Assembly: GCF_051846915.1 (NCBI RefSeq)
Contig: NZ_JBPYCR010000016.1
Location: forward strand, 10,390 to 74,389
DNA: 64,000 bases
Source: JBPYCR01 sp051846915
GTDB taxonomy: Bacteria; Bacillota; Bacilli; Bacillales; Amphibacillaceae
Direction: 5' to 3'
Part shown: in pieces, positions 26,183 through 35,214 of the stretch
Position numbering within the stretch: position 1 is the stretch's first letter
Layout of the letters: each line of letters starts with the position of its first letter
Made by a program: the position numbers and the translations under genes
Notes under the pieces: model-generated
Told to the model about the DNA's origin: nothing
Seen by the model: the letters and a program-made list of their open reading frames with translations, nothing else
The model's database searches: none

Positions 26183-27366
26183 TGACAGTTATAGTTAGCG
26201 CCTTACGATCACCAGTTGGCCGGTATGGTGGATCACTAAAAAATACTTCACCGGAAGAACTTGTATCTATACTTATGAAGAACAACTTGTCTTCGGTTGG
26301 TTTAGACACAGCGTTGATTGATGAGGTAATCGTAGGACATACGAAACAAAGCGCACATAATCCAAACATTGCTAGATTAGGACTTTTAAAAGCTGAAATT
26401 CCGGAACATGTCCCAGGACATACCGTACATATGCAATGCGGATCGGGAATGCAGGCAATAATGAATGGGGCAATGTCAATAACGGCAGGAAAAAACGAAG
26501 TGGTATTAGCTGGTGGCGTTGAGATAATGTCCCAGGCGCCGTATTATTTTGTAAACAATCGGTTTGGAATCCAACCAGGCGACTTAAAACTTTCGGACGC
26601 CAATATTGAAAGCCAACCAAAATCACAGCCAGAGGAATTTTACGGAAAATTTTCTATGGGAGTTACAGCTGAACGATTAGCTAAGAAGTACCATATATCT
26701 CGACAAGAACAAGATGAGTTTGCGCTTAATAGCCAAATGAAGGCAAAAAAAGCAATGGAATCAGGAAAATTTTCTGAAGAGATTGTACCAATAACTGTAA
26801 AAGAAGGTAAAAAGGATTTTCGACACTTTGCTGTTGACGAACACCCTAGAGATACAAATTTGGAAAAGCTAGCAAATCTAAAGCCCGCTTTCCAGGAGGG
26901 AGGAACAGTAACTGCCGGAAATGCTACAGGGAGAAATGATGGTGCAGCAATGCTGTTACTGATGAGTGAAAGAAAGGCGCATGAATTAGGCTTGAAACCA
27001 CTTGCTCACATTCGCTCGTTTGCTTCAGCTGGTGTTGATCCGAAAATCATGGGTATTGGACCGGTTCCAGCGACGGAAAAGGCTTTAAGAAAGGCAGGAT
27101 TACATTATTCTGATATCGATTTAATCGAATTAAATGAAGCATTTGCTGCACAAAGCTTAGCCGTATTAAGGGAGTGGGGCTCTGATGGAGCTAATGTGAA
27201 TGTCAATGGCGGAGCGATTGCTTTAGGTCACCCGCTTGGTGCAACTGGTGCAAGAATATTAACTACCCTCATCAGTGAAATGAATAAGGGAAGTCAACAG
27301 TTTGGATTAGCAACGATGTGTATAGCTGGCGGTCAAGGAATTTCCATGGTGGTGGAGAGGAAATGA
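26182..27366 (+). CDS. Thiolase (acetyl-CoA C-acyltransferase)
   Basis: The 394-residue enzyme cleaves 3-ketoacyl-CoA with CoA to acetyl-CoA plus a shortened acyl-CoA, or runs in reverse. The nucleophile is Cys86 in HMQCGSGMQ, with His350 in GGAIALGHPLGATG and the acid-base Cys380 in ATMCIAGGQG, so the active site is complete. I chose the ATG at 26182 that overlaps the previous stop. With the CoA-transferase it would convert a 3-keto acid to acetyl-CoA. It overlaps the aminotransferase start (ATGA at 27363). Confidence 0.94.
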   Translation: MTVIVSALRSPVGRYGGSLKNTSPEELVSILMKNNLSSVGLDTALIDEVIVGHTKQSAHNPNIARLGLLKAEIPEHVPGHTVHMQCGSGMQAIMNGAMSITAGKNEVVLAGGVEIMSQAPYYFVNNRFGIQPGDLKLSDANIESQPKSQPEEFYGKFSMGVTAERLAKKYHISRQEQDEFALNSQMKAKKAMESGKFSEEIVPITVKEGKKDFRHFAVDEHPRDTNLEKLANLKPAFQEGGTVTAGNATGRNDGAAMLLLMSERKAHELGLKPLAHIRSFASAGVDPKIMGIGPVPATEKALRKAGLHYSDIDLIELNEAFAAQSLAVLREWGSDGANVNVNGGAIALGHPLGATGARILTTLISEMNKGSQQFGLATMCIAGGQGISMVVERK

Positions 27367-28721
27367 CACAGAAAGTAAAAGACGCAGTTTTTCACAGAGA
27401 TTTAAATAAAAAGTATCCCATTATTACTCATGGTGAAGGAATTTACTTATATGATCAGTCTGGAAAAAGATATATTGACGCTTCCTCGGGTGCAGTAGCA
27501 GCAAATCTGGGTCATAGTAATAATAGAATAGCGCAGGCTATGGCCGATCAAGCGATGAAGGTTGGATTTGTGCATTCTATGCGATTTGAAACGGAAGTTC
27601 TACACCACTTGGCAGAAAAAATCGTAGATTTAGCACCGCGTAATTTAAAAAAGGTTTATTTTACATCCGGTGGATCCGAAGCAAATGAAAGCGCTATAAA
27701 GTTAGCGAGACAATACCATAGAGATAATGGGGACCGTGACAAACACATTGTAATAGGGAGGTGGCAGTCATACCACGGGAATACTCTTGGATCGTTATCT
27801 GTAGGAGGTGATATAAAAAGAAGGAAACCTTATATGCCGAACCTGATAAACACGGAACATGTATATTCCCCTTATTGTCGTCGATGTCCTTACCAACGTA
27901 ATAGTGAGGATTGTTCGCAAAGGAAAAATTGGTCTTGTGTTAAAGATTTAGAAACCAAAATTAACAATTTGGGCTCAGAAAATATTTCAGCAATTATCAT
28001 GGAACCAATTGTAGGGAGCCAACAAGGGGCAGTAGTTCCTCCGAAAGATTACTTTAAAGAGGTAAGAAAACTTTGTGATAGTCATGACATAGTCCTCATC
28101 ATTGATGAAGTGATGACAGGCTTTGGTAGAACAGGAAAGAATTTTGCTATTGAGCATTTTGAGATCGTACCGGATATTATAACATTCGGAAAAGGTGTTT
28201 CAGCAGGTTATGCTCCACTAGCTGGAATGATAGTAAGTGACAAAATAATAGAAAGCACGATTAAAAACAGTGCCGGGAAATTTATACATGGCTATACGTA
28301 TAGCGGGCATCCAGTTACAGCAGCAGCAGGGCTCGCTGCCATGGAAATTTATGAAGAAGATTCCATATTGAATAACTGTATACAAATGAGTAAGTATTTA
28401 ATTGAAAAACTAGATTCATTAAAAAGCAAATCGAATATTATTTCAGATGTACGGGGAAAAGGACTCTTAATAGGAATTGAACTAGTAAAAGACAAGGAGA
28501 GTAATATTTTATTTGATCCAATTGAACAAGTATCAAATCAAATCAATGAAATCGCATTTGAGCTGGGAGCAGTATTCTATCCAGGATCGGGAGGTATTGA
28601 TGGACTTAGAGGAGAGCATTTGATTATTAGTCCGCCGTTGAACGTAAATAAGGAAGAAATTGATGAAATGGTGACGATATTGGAGAAAGTTATTGATTCT
28701 TTTGAAAATGATATGAAATAA
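27363..28721 (+). CDS. Class III (omega/beta-amino acid type) PLP aminotransferase
   Basis: The 452-residue protein is a fold-type I aminotransferase of class III. The PLP lysine is Lys277 in TFGKGVSAGYAPLAG, and Asp248 in IIDEVMTGFGRTG binds the pyridine nitrogen. The family acts on amino groups away from the alpha carbon or on amines. The start is the ATG at 27363 overlapping the thiolase stop, with GTGGAGAGG upstream. A cysteine cluster at residues 172, 175, 184 and 192 (CRRC, then DC and SC) sits in a mid-protein insertion and could bind metal or form disulfides. The operon position suggests it makes the 3-keto acid used by the CoA-transferase, which would make a beta-amino acid the amino donor; this is inference. 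Confidence 0.9.
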   Translation: MTQKVKDAVFHRDLNKKYPIITHGEGIYLYDQSGKRYIDASSGAVAANLGHSNNRIAQAMADQAMKVGFVHSMRFETEVLHHLAEKIVDLAPRNLKKVYFTSGGSEANESAIKLARQYHRDNGDRDKHIVIGRWQSYHGNTLGSLSVGGDIKRRKPYMPNLINTEHVYSPYCRRCPYQRNSEDCSQRKNWSCVKDLETKINNLGSENISAIIMEPIVGSQQGAVVPPKDYFKEVRKLCDSHDIVLIIDEVMTGFGRTGKNFAIEHFEIVPDIITFGKGVSAGYAPLAGMIVSDKIIESTIKNSAGKFIHGYTYSGHPVTAAAGLAAMEIYEEDSILNNCIQMSKYLIEKLDSLKSKSNIISDVRGKGLLIGIELVKDKESNILFDPIEQVSNQINEIAFELGAVFYPGSGGIDGLRGEHLIISPPLNVNKEEIDEMVTILEKVIDSFENDMK

Positions 28722-28739
28722 AAAAGGAGAGACGTCTAA

Positions 28740-29765
28740 ATGAAAAAGTTAAAGAATGTTTTACCAATGGTGTTTTTGTTGGTCATAGTAGGCCTAATAG
28801 TATCTGGATGTGGTGAAGGACAAGAATCAACAACAAAGAGCTCTGAAGATGGTAGTAACGAAAAAGAGAATGAATCATCTTTAACATACCCAGAAAGATC
28901 GCTTAAAATGATTGTTCCTTACTCAGCTGGTGGTGGCACCGATACTGTTGCAAGGGCTGTGAGTCAATTTATTGATATGGATGAGGAAATGGTAGTTACT
29001 AACCTAGATGGAGGGAGTGGGAAAATTGGCACAATGGAAGTTGTGGAATCTGATCCAGATGGGTATACATTATTAACACACTCAGTGACCGCCACAGTAT
29101 CTGGGTATTACTCTGGATTGTATGAAAATAAAATATGGGAAGAAATGGAGCCAGTCGCTGCGGTAGCTTCACAAAGTGGAGGGATTGTAGTTAGGGCAGA
29201 TTCGAAATGGGAAACAATAGATGATTTAGTAGATTACGCAAAGGATAATCCAGGAGAATTATCTATAGGCCTTCCTGGAATTGGCGGGGGTGCTCATGTG
29301 ATAAGTGCTGTTTTTGCAGATGCTGCAGATATTGAAGTTAACTATGTTCCTTATGATGGGTCTTCAGAAAGTAGAGCAGCTTTAGCTGGAAATCATATCG
29401 ACATAATGGCTGGATTTGTATCTGAGTTTTATGATTTCATTCAAGAAGGAGATTTTAGGATGCTAGCAACAACAGGTTCGGAAAGGTCGCCTATGCTTGA
29501 AGATGTCCCGACATTTAAAGAAATGGATATTGAATTTGTTTTGAATCATAGAAATGGGATTTTTGCGCCTAAAGGTACACCAAAAGAGGTTATTGATGTG
29601 TTAAATGAAAAAATAAAAGAAGTTACAGAAGACGAAGAATATATAGAGCTAATGAACGGATTGGTTACAGAATCCGCTTATTTATCTGCTGAAGATTTTA
29701 CTAAAGAATTAAAGGACTTAGACAACATGATTGAACCGGTTGGCGACTTAATAAAAGCTGAATAA
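28740..29765 (+). CDS. tctC: TTT transporter substrate-binding lipoprotein (TctC family)
   Basis: This extracellular solute-binding protein of a tripartite tricarboxylate transporter has 341 residues. The signal peptide (KKLKNVLPMVFLLVIVGLIV) ends in the lipobox VSGC, so it is a membrane-anchored lipoprotein. A Ser/Glu-rich linker precedes the binding domain, which begins YPERSLKMIVPYSAGGGTDT, the family's first ligand-binding loop. Known TctC proteins bind di- or tricarboxylates and other organic anions; the ligand here is unknown. The gene follows the aminotransferase by 18 bases (AAAGGAGAG) and is followed by a stem-loop and then the membrane subunits. Confidence 0.92.
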   Translation: MKKLKNVLPMVFLLVIVGLIVSGCGEGQESTTKSSEDGSNEKENESSLTYPERSLKMIVPYSAGGGTDTVARAVSQFIDMDEEMVVTNLDGGSGKIGTMEVVESDPDGYTLLTHSVTATVSGYYSGLYENKIWEEMEPVAAVASQSGGIVVRADSKWETIDDLVDYAKDNPGELSIGLPGIGGGAHVISAVFADAADIEVNYVPYDGSSESRAALAGNHIDIMAGFVSEFYDFIQEGDFRMLATTGSERSPMLEDVPTFKEMDIEFVLNHRNGIFAPKGTPKEVIDVLNEKIKEVTEDEEYIELMNGLVTESAYLSAEDFTKELKDLDNMIEPVGDLIKAE

Positions 29766-29928
29766 TAAAATATATAAGAAAGTCGCAATAGGAAGGCCGG
29801 AAAGATAATTAAAAAGTGAATGCGGTTGAGGATATATCATTACTTTGTTTTTAGAATTAAAGGGGAGAGTAATTAGATCATAGCAACTTGTAAAATATTA
29901 ATGTGAAATTATATTAGATTCACAAAAT

Positions 29929-29959
29929 GAGCGTCTGTTTAACGTCTAGACAGATGCTC
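29929..29959 (+). other. Intercistronic stem-loop between tctC and tctB
   Basis: GAGCGTCTGT (29929-29938) pairs with ACAGATGCTC (29950-29959), one wobble apart from perfect. No T run follows. Such hairpins commonly protect the upstream message and allow the binding protein to be made in excess over the membrane subunits; that role is inferred. Confidence 0.55.
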
Positions 29960-29996
29960 GAAATCAAGGGTATGGAAGTTAAAAAGGAGAGATAAA

Positions 29997-30464
29997 TTGA
30001 TTAAATCAGATAAGACAATGGCGATGATAATCTTCATGTTTGCTATATTTATGCTTATCATGAGTTTTTCTATTTCAAATCAACCATTTGCAATAGTGAG
30101 GGATGATTCAGCCTTTTTCCCACAAGTATGGTCTATAGTTCTAATAGGTCTAAGTATATTGTTATTTTTACAGGGTAGGAAAAGAGATAAAGAAGAAAAG
30201 AAAGCCATTACTGCTCTCATTGTAGAAAAACGACAAGTATATTATATGCTTTTAGCTACCGTTGGATACGTTTCATTAATTGGCTCTTTAGGATATATTC
30301 TAATAACATTTATATTTCTAACTATAACTATTAGCATTTTAGGTAAAGATCAAAACATTAGTAAGTTAAGAATACTAGCCATTTCAGCTATTATTACCCT
30401 CAGTACCTACTTCATTTTTTCTGAAATACTAAAGGTTTTCTTACCTATGGGAAATATATTTTAA
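29997..30464 (+). CDS. tctB: TTT transporter small membrane subunit (TctB family)
   Basis: This 155-residue protein has four hydrophobic segments (about residues 8-24, 42-58, 80-100 and 120-150), as in TctB. TctB proteins are poorly conserved; the call rests on size, topology and position between tctC and tctA. Translation starts at TTG with AAAGGAGAG seven to eight bases upstream. The 3' end is 22 bases before tctA. Confidence 0.82.
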   Translation: MIKSDKTMAMIIFMFAIFMLIMSFSISNQPFAIVRDDSAFFPQVWSIVLIGLSILLFLQGRKRDKEEKKAITALIVEKRQVYYMLLATVGYVSLIGSLGYILITFIFLTITISILGKDQNISKLRILAISAIITLSTYFIFSEILKVFLPMGNIF

Positions 30465-30485
30465 TCTAACCTCTAAGGTGGTGAA

Positions 30486-31973
30486 ATGGTGGAATTTCTT
30501 TTATTAGGATTAGAACAAACAATTAACATTTATACAATATTAATTGTTGCTTTAAGTGTCACTTTAGGGATATTTTTTGGAGCTATACCGGGGTTAACTG
30601 CAACGTTGGGTATTGCACTAATATTACCATTTACTTACGGTCTTGGACCAATCAATGGATTAGCGGCCATGTTGGGTATTTATGTTGGTGCAACTTCTGG
30701 AGGCTTAATTTCTGCAACTCTGATTGGCATACCAGGAACAGGAGCTTCAATTGTAACAACCTTTGATGGATACCCCATGGCACAAAAAGGAAATGCCAAC
30801 CAAGCTCTCTCCTTGGGAGTATTTGCATCGTTAGTTGGTGGAGTCATCAGTATGATCATACTAACCTTTGTAGCCCCATTATTAGCAAAAGGAGCATTGC
30901 TATTTGGTCCTTGGGAATATTTTTCTTTAGGAATTTTTGGGTTGACTATTGTGGTTAGTGTTTCTGGGGGGAATTTAATAAAAGGATTAATATCAGCAAG
31001 TTTAGGTGTTTTTATAACCTTTTTTGGCCAAGATCCAGTTATTGCTACACCTCGTTTTACTTTCGGATTTACACAATTGGAAGGGGGGTTTAGTATTTTA
31101 CCAACATTGTTAGGTTTTTTTGCTGTCTCACGTTTTTTCAGCGATATAACATCTAAAGAGAGCAATCATTCTATGGTAGTGATGGATAAAAAATATAGAA
31201 TATTTCCCTCATTAAATTTACTAAAAAAGTCCATAAAAAACCTATTTCGCTCATCCTTTTTGGGAACGTTGATAGGAATTTTGCCAGGTGCAGGTGGAAG
31301 TATAGCGTCATTTTTAGCCTATGATAGGTCAAAAAAGGCATCAAAAACTCCTAATAAATTTGGCGAAGGACACTATGAAGGGGTTATAGCGTCAGAATCA
31401 GCTAATAACGCCATCACTGGAGGTGCTTTAATACCTTTAATAACTTTAGGTATACCTGGAGACATGGTTACTGCTGTAATACTAGGGGGACTAATGATTC
31501 ATGGATTACAACCGGGTCCGATGCTTTTCAGTAACAATGCGGATGTAGTAGGCACTATCTTTGTATCATTACTGCTGGCGACTATTTTAATGTTTTTAAT
31601 TCAGAGTGGGTTAATGAGGTTTTTTGCACGAATTATTCAGGTACCGAAATATATCTTATTGCCTGTCATTATCTTAATGTCTATGGTAGGTGTTTATTCA
31701 GCTAACAACAGAATATTCGACTTAGGTGTGCTTATACTATTTGGTTTTATAGGCTACGCTTTAGTGGAGAATAAGTTTCCATTAGCACCTATAATATTAG
31801 GTTATATATTAGGACCTATAATTGAATCAAACTGGCGTCTTGGTCTAATGACAACAGGAGGAGATGTTTTGCCGTTCTTTTCTAGGCCAATTTCATTAAT
31901 ACTTCTATTAATAGCAGTAGTGTCAATTTTATATCCACTTTATAAATCCGGGAAGGCGCAAAGGAGTATATAA
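30486..31973 (+). CDS. tctA: TTT transporter large membrane subunit (TctA family)
   Basis: The 495-residue permease has about eleven or twelve membrane spans. Two family signatures are clear: FFGAIPGLTATLGIAL near residue 32, and GILPGAGGSIASFLAYD near 260, along with GATSGGLISATLIGIPGTG. It carries the substrate, coupled to the ion gradient, using the TctC protein for capture. The ribosome site is AAGGTGGTG. It is the last transporter gene; the M81 peptidase follows after 90 bases. Confidence 0.93.
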   Translation: MVEFLLLGLEQTINIYTILIVALSVTLGIFFGAIPGLTATLGIALILPFTYGLGPINGLAAMLGIYVGATSGGLISATLIGIPGTGASIVTTFDGYPMAQKGNANQALSLGVFASLVGGVISMIILTFVAPLLAKGALLFGPWEYFSLGIFGLTIVVSVSGGNLIKGLISASLGVFITFFGQDPVIATPRFTFGFTQLEGGFSILPTLLGFFAVSRFFSDITSKESNHSMVVMDKKYRIFPSLNLLKKSIKNLFRSSFLGTLIGILPGAGGSIASFLAYDRSKKASKTPNKFGEGHYEGVIASESANNAITGGALIPLITLGIPGDMVTAVILGGLMIHGLQPGPMLFSNNADVVGTIFVSLLLATILMFLIQSGLMRFFARIIQVPKYILLPVIILMSMVGVYSANNRIFDLGVLILFGFIGYALVENKFPLAPIILGYILGPIIESNWRLGLMTTGGDVLPFFSRPISLILLLIAVVSILYPLYKSGKAQRSI

Positions 31974-32063
31974 GTACAATAGCGTTTCCAAGCTATTTTT
32001 AGCGATTTCGAATTCAGATTTAGAATCTTAACTTCTAGTAGATCACAAAAGGATGTATATAAA

Positions 32064-33551
32064 ATGAAAAGAAAAAGAATTGGCATAGCCTTCTTCTATC
32101 ATGAATCACACAGTTTTACGCCAATGATAACTGAATTAGAGCATTTTAGAAATGAAGCATATCTAACAGGAGAAACAATCATTGCTCATTATAAAGGGAC
32201 AAAAACTGAGATTGGCGGTTTTATTGATTTCTTACAAGAAAAGTCGGCAGAAGTAGAAATAGTACCTCTTCTTTGCGCTGCTGCTGTTCCATCGGGTGTT
32301 GTAACAAAAGAAACATATGAGCATATTGAATCAGAGATGCTTGAAATCATAAAGAACAGTGCACCGTTGGACGGGGTATTATTAGCACTTCATGGTGCAA
32401 TGGTTGTTGAGCAGATGTCAAATCCTGAAGAGATACTACTAGGAAAAATTCGACAAATTGTAGGAGTGGGTATTCCTATTGCAACAACATTAGATATGCA
32501 TGCGAATATTGATGCAAGAATGTTGAACCATACCCCCCTCCATTTCGGATTTAAAACGTATCCCCATATTGATATGTATGAGCAAGGTCGGGCAGCTGCA
32601 GGAGCCGTTCATCAATATTTATTTGAAAATAAGAAATTTAAAGCTTCATTTGAATGGCTGCCAATGCTTCTTCCCTCTTTAAACATGCGTACGGAATCAG
32701 GCCCAATGCAAAAAATGATCCAGTTTGCTTTGGAAGCTGAGCAAATAGAAGGAATTGAAAATGTATCTATTTTTGGTGGCTTTCCTTATGCAGATACTCC
32801 AACGAGCAGGGCAAGTATTATCGTTGTTGGTATAGATGAAAATACTGTTAAAGAAGTAATACAAAAATTAACGAAACAATACTGGGAATTAAAAGAAGAA
32901 TTTATTGTTGATTTACCTAATGCAAAAGAAGGGTTAAAAGTAGCTTTATCACGGAATAATATCAAGCCAATAGTGTTAGCCGATATATCTGACAATCCAT
33001 TAAGCTGTGGTAGTGGAGATACGACAGAATTACTGCGCACCATGATTGACAGTGATGTCGAGCAAGCTTTATTTGGAGGTTTATTTGATCCTGAATCGAT
33101 TGAGAAATGCCGTGAGGCCGGAGAAGGGCAACTGGTATCGTTGGATCTTGGTGGGAAAGTGACTCCAGAATATGGATCTCCGGTAAGTGTGCTAGCGAAA
33201 ATAGTGAAGTTAACAGATGGTGTCTTTTATAATTCTGGACCGATGAATCAGTATCTAAAGGTTGATTTAAAAGGTGCAGCGCATATCATTGTAAATAATT
33301 TGGACATCGTATTAATTGGACGCCCAATGTCTGCAAATGACCCAGAAATGTTTAGGCACTTAGGAATAGAGCCGACCGATAAAAAAATATTAGGGCTTAA
33401 AGTAAAAAACCATTTTCGGGCGGCATTTGATCCTTTGGTAGAAGAGATCATTTATGTAGATGCTCCTGGTGTGTCAACAAATAATTTATCAACACTGCAG
33501 TACAGGCAGATTACACATCCAATTTGGCCATTAGACAATTTGAACAAATAA
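32064..33551 (+). CDS. M81 family metallopeptidase (MlrC-like)
   Basis: The 495-residue protein opens with IGIAFFYHESHSFTP and has the zinc-site blocks DMHANIDARML and YPHIDMYEQGR (about residues 145-180), then the C-terminal MlrC_C-type segment with DISDNPLSCGSGDTTELL. The founding member, MlrC, hydrolyses the linear microcystin tetrapeptide next to Adda, a beta-amino acid. No signal peptide is present, so it acts in the cytoplasm on imported material. The substrate is unknown. AAAGGATG precedes the start. It lies between the transporter and the creatininase-family gene. Confidence 0.9.
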   Translation: MKRKRIGIAFFYHESHSFTPMITELEHFRNEAYLTGETIIAHYKGTKTEIGGFIDFLQEKSAEVEIVPLLCAAAVPSGVVTKETYEHIESEMLEIIKNSAPLDGVLLALHGAMVVEQMSNPEEILLGKIRQIVGVGIPIATTLDMHANIDARMLNHTPLHFGFKTYPHIDMYEQGRAAAGAVHQYLFENKKFKASFEWLPMLLPSLNMRTESGPMQKMIQFALEAEQIEGIENVSIFGGFPYADTPTSRASIIVVGIDENTVKEVIQKLTKQYWELKEEFIVDLPNAKEGLKVALSRNNIKPIVLADISDNPLSCGSGDTTELLRTMIDSDVEQALFGGLFDPESIEKCREAGEGQLVSLDLGGKVTPEYGSPVSVLAKIVKLTDGVFYNSGPMNQYLKVDLKGAAHIIVNNLDIVLIGRPMSANDPEMFRHLGIEPTDKKILGLKVKNHFRAAFDPLVEEIIYVDAPGVSTNNLSTLQYRQITHPIWPLDNLNK

Positions 33552-33628
33552 ATAAAGTGAGATTAAAAAGGTCACTTTTAGAAAATGGGAATCAAAAATT
33601 TGATGAAATTTATAAGGAGAAACTTAAA

Positions 33629-34447
33629 ATGACAGTAAATTACGCACAGTTAACTTGGCCAGAGATTCATGAGTTGGATAAAGAAAAAACGGTGGTTATT
33701 CTTCCGTTAGGAGCTACCGAGGAGCATGGACATCATTTACCAATTGATGTTGATACAAGAATCGTTAACAATATAAGTAGATCAGCTGCTGAAAAAACTG
33801 GAATGGATGTTGTTATGCCAGAAATTCCATTCGGGTTTCAATCACATCATATGGGGTTCTCCGGCACTATCGATATCCCTTCTGCTACATTGATTGAATT
33901 TGGTAGAGCAGTAACAAATAGTCTTGCTTATCATGGGTTTAAACATATATTACTATTAAATGGACATGGTAGTAATAGACCCATTATTGATTTGATTGCC
34001 CGAAACACAATTGTTGATTACCCAGAAACCCTGTGTGCATCAATATCATGGTGGGAGTTACAGAAGGTTCGTGATGTGGCTGGTCAATTATTAGATAGTG
34101 ATCCTACAAGCCATGGATGTGACTTAGAGACTTCAGTATATTTACACCTTAAAAAAGAACTTGTACAAATGGATAAGGTCAGAAGAGACGGATTGGATAA
34201 TCTTACACCTCATTTCTGGAGTGATCTATTAGGTCGTCGTCCTGAGGGTTTTTCAAGTCCAGCTAAAATGATGGAAATTTGGCATACGATGACTGAATCC
34301 GGAGTTCGTGGGAATCCTACTACATCAACAGAGGAAAAAGGAAAGCAAATTTTTGAAGCAGCTGTTGAAGAACTTGTAGACTTATTAAATGAATTTAGAG
34401 AACGAAAGCCAAGTAAAGCACTTGGGCCGGTACTTCCAAAAAAATAG
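33629..34447 (+). CDS. Creatininase-family amidohydrolase
   Basis: The 272-residue protein has the metal-binding signature LPLGATEEHGHHLPIDVDT near residue 29, HMGFSGTIDIPSATL near 73 and LLLNGHGSNRP near 110, all typical of creatinine amidohydrolases and relatives that open cyclic amides (for example FAPy deformylase and mycofactocin MftE). I chose the ATG at 33629 with AAGGAG upstream; a longer reading overlapping the previous gene lacks a ribosome site. Gene context suggests ring or amide opening of the imported compound, not creatinine itself, since no creatinase or sarcosine genes are here. A terminator follows. Confidence 0.88.
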   Translation: MTVNYAQLTWPEIHELDKEKTVVILPLGATEEHGHHLPIDVDTRIVNNISRSAAEKTGMDVVMPEIPFGFQSHHMGFSGTIDIPSATLIEFGRAVTNSLAYHGFKHILLLNGHGSNRPIIDLIARNTIVDYPETLCASISWWELQKVRDVAGQLLDSDPTSHGCDLETSVYLHLKKELVQMDKVRRDGLDNLTPHFWSDLLGRRPEGFSSPAKMMEIWHTMTESGVRGNPTTSTEEKGKQIFEAAVEELVDLLNEFRERKPSKALGPVLPKK

Positions 34448-34521
34448 CAGTATCGGGTTAGTTGAATTAATCTCCATTAATTAGCTTAGAAAATAACTGG
34501 AGATAAGATTAATTATTCTAT

Positions 34522-34559
34522 AGTGCTTCCAAAGATTATTATGTCTTTTGGAAGCATTA
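34522..34559 (+). terminator. Terminator at the end of the catabolic insert
   Basis: AGTGCTTCCAAAGA (34522-34535) pairs with TCTTTTGGAAGCATT (34544-34558) and is followed by ATTTTG. It closes the catabolic operon. Confidence 0.78.
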
Positions 34560-34954
34560 TTTTGATGTGAATTCACACAATGTGATTCATTTTAGAAAAC
34601 TTTCATCATAAATCAAGACAATTAAGTCATTAGTCGTTCTGCATTTCTATTTATTATACTCCTCTTGAAGCTCATGAATCGCCTTGCATAAACAAGTGTT
34701 ATCACCCCCTTACTCTGACACAAATTGTGAAATCCAACTTTATTTATTCAATTTGTGAAATAATTCTTTTCAAAGAAGAATGTCTATGTAAGGCAGATGA
34801 TTTATGAAAAATCCATTCAACTATTAAAATCCTTCACTGCATAAAACAAGCAAAGACCGTATATGGACGCAGTTTGTACTTATTTCCATCATAGAATCTT
34901 ACATTACCCGGGAGCGGTCCTCTCGGAATAAATTCTACTAATACCAATTAATCC
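34560..34954. other. Gene-free spacer between catabolic insert and S10 promoter
   Basis: About 400 A/T-rich bases hold no credible gene. A minus-strand ribosome-site-like AAGGGGGTGATAAC near 34700 precedes only a short frame of under 25 codons. No insertion-sequence end, direct repeat or family A/B/C repeat is seen, so the right edge of the insert cannot be fixed precisely. Confidence 0.4.
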
Positions 34955-34983
34955 TTGCATTCCACATCAAACCTTTGTATAAT
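34955..34983 (+). promoter_or_regulatory. Sigma-A promoter for the S10 operon, with long leader
   Basis: TTGCAT (34955-34960) and TATAAT (34978-34983) are 17 bases apart. About 220 bases of untranslated leader follow before rpsJ; it contains paired elements such as TTGGCACAC near 35127 and the GGACCCTTTGCCATGGGCGG segment that could fold. Regulation of the S10 leader by L4 is known in enterobacteria; whether this leader has such a role is open. Confidence 0.75.
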
Positions 34984-35214
34984 ATATAATCGTGCAATCA
35001 AAGATATGATGCATAAAACGATTGCAATAGGCAGCGGTTTTCTATATAATAGAAACGTTGGTTATAAAAGAAGCTGTTCAACGGAACATTTGAACGCTCT
35101 ATTTAGCAATGAAGTGAAAGGTTGTTGGCACACACGGACCCTTTGCCATGGGCGGTGGTCAAGAAATTTTCATGGAGCAGTCTATTATAAAATGGACGAA
35201 AGGGAGGGAAGATA

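Noticed and set aside
30680..31165. 161-codon minus-strand frame opposite tctA
   Set aside because: Antisense of a well-supported membrane protein gene; its proline-rich composition is a codon shadow.
34600..34740. Minus-strand short frame behind an AAGGGGG ribosome-site-like sequence
   Set aside because: The frame is under 25 codons in any reading and shows no convincing match to small families such as Spo0E-like phosphatases.
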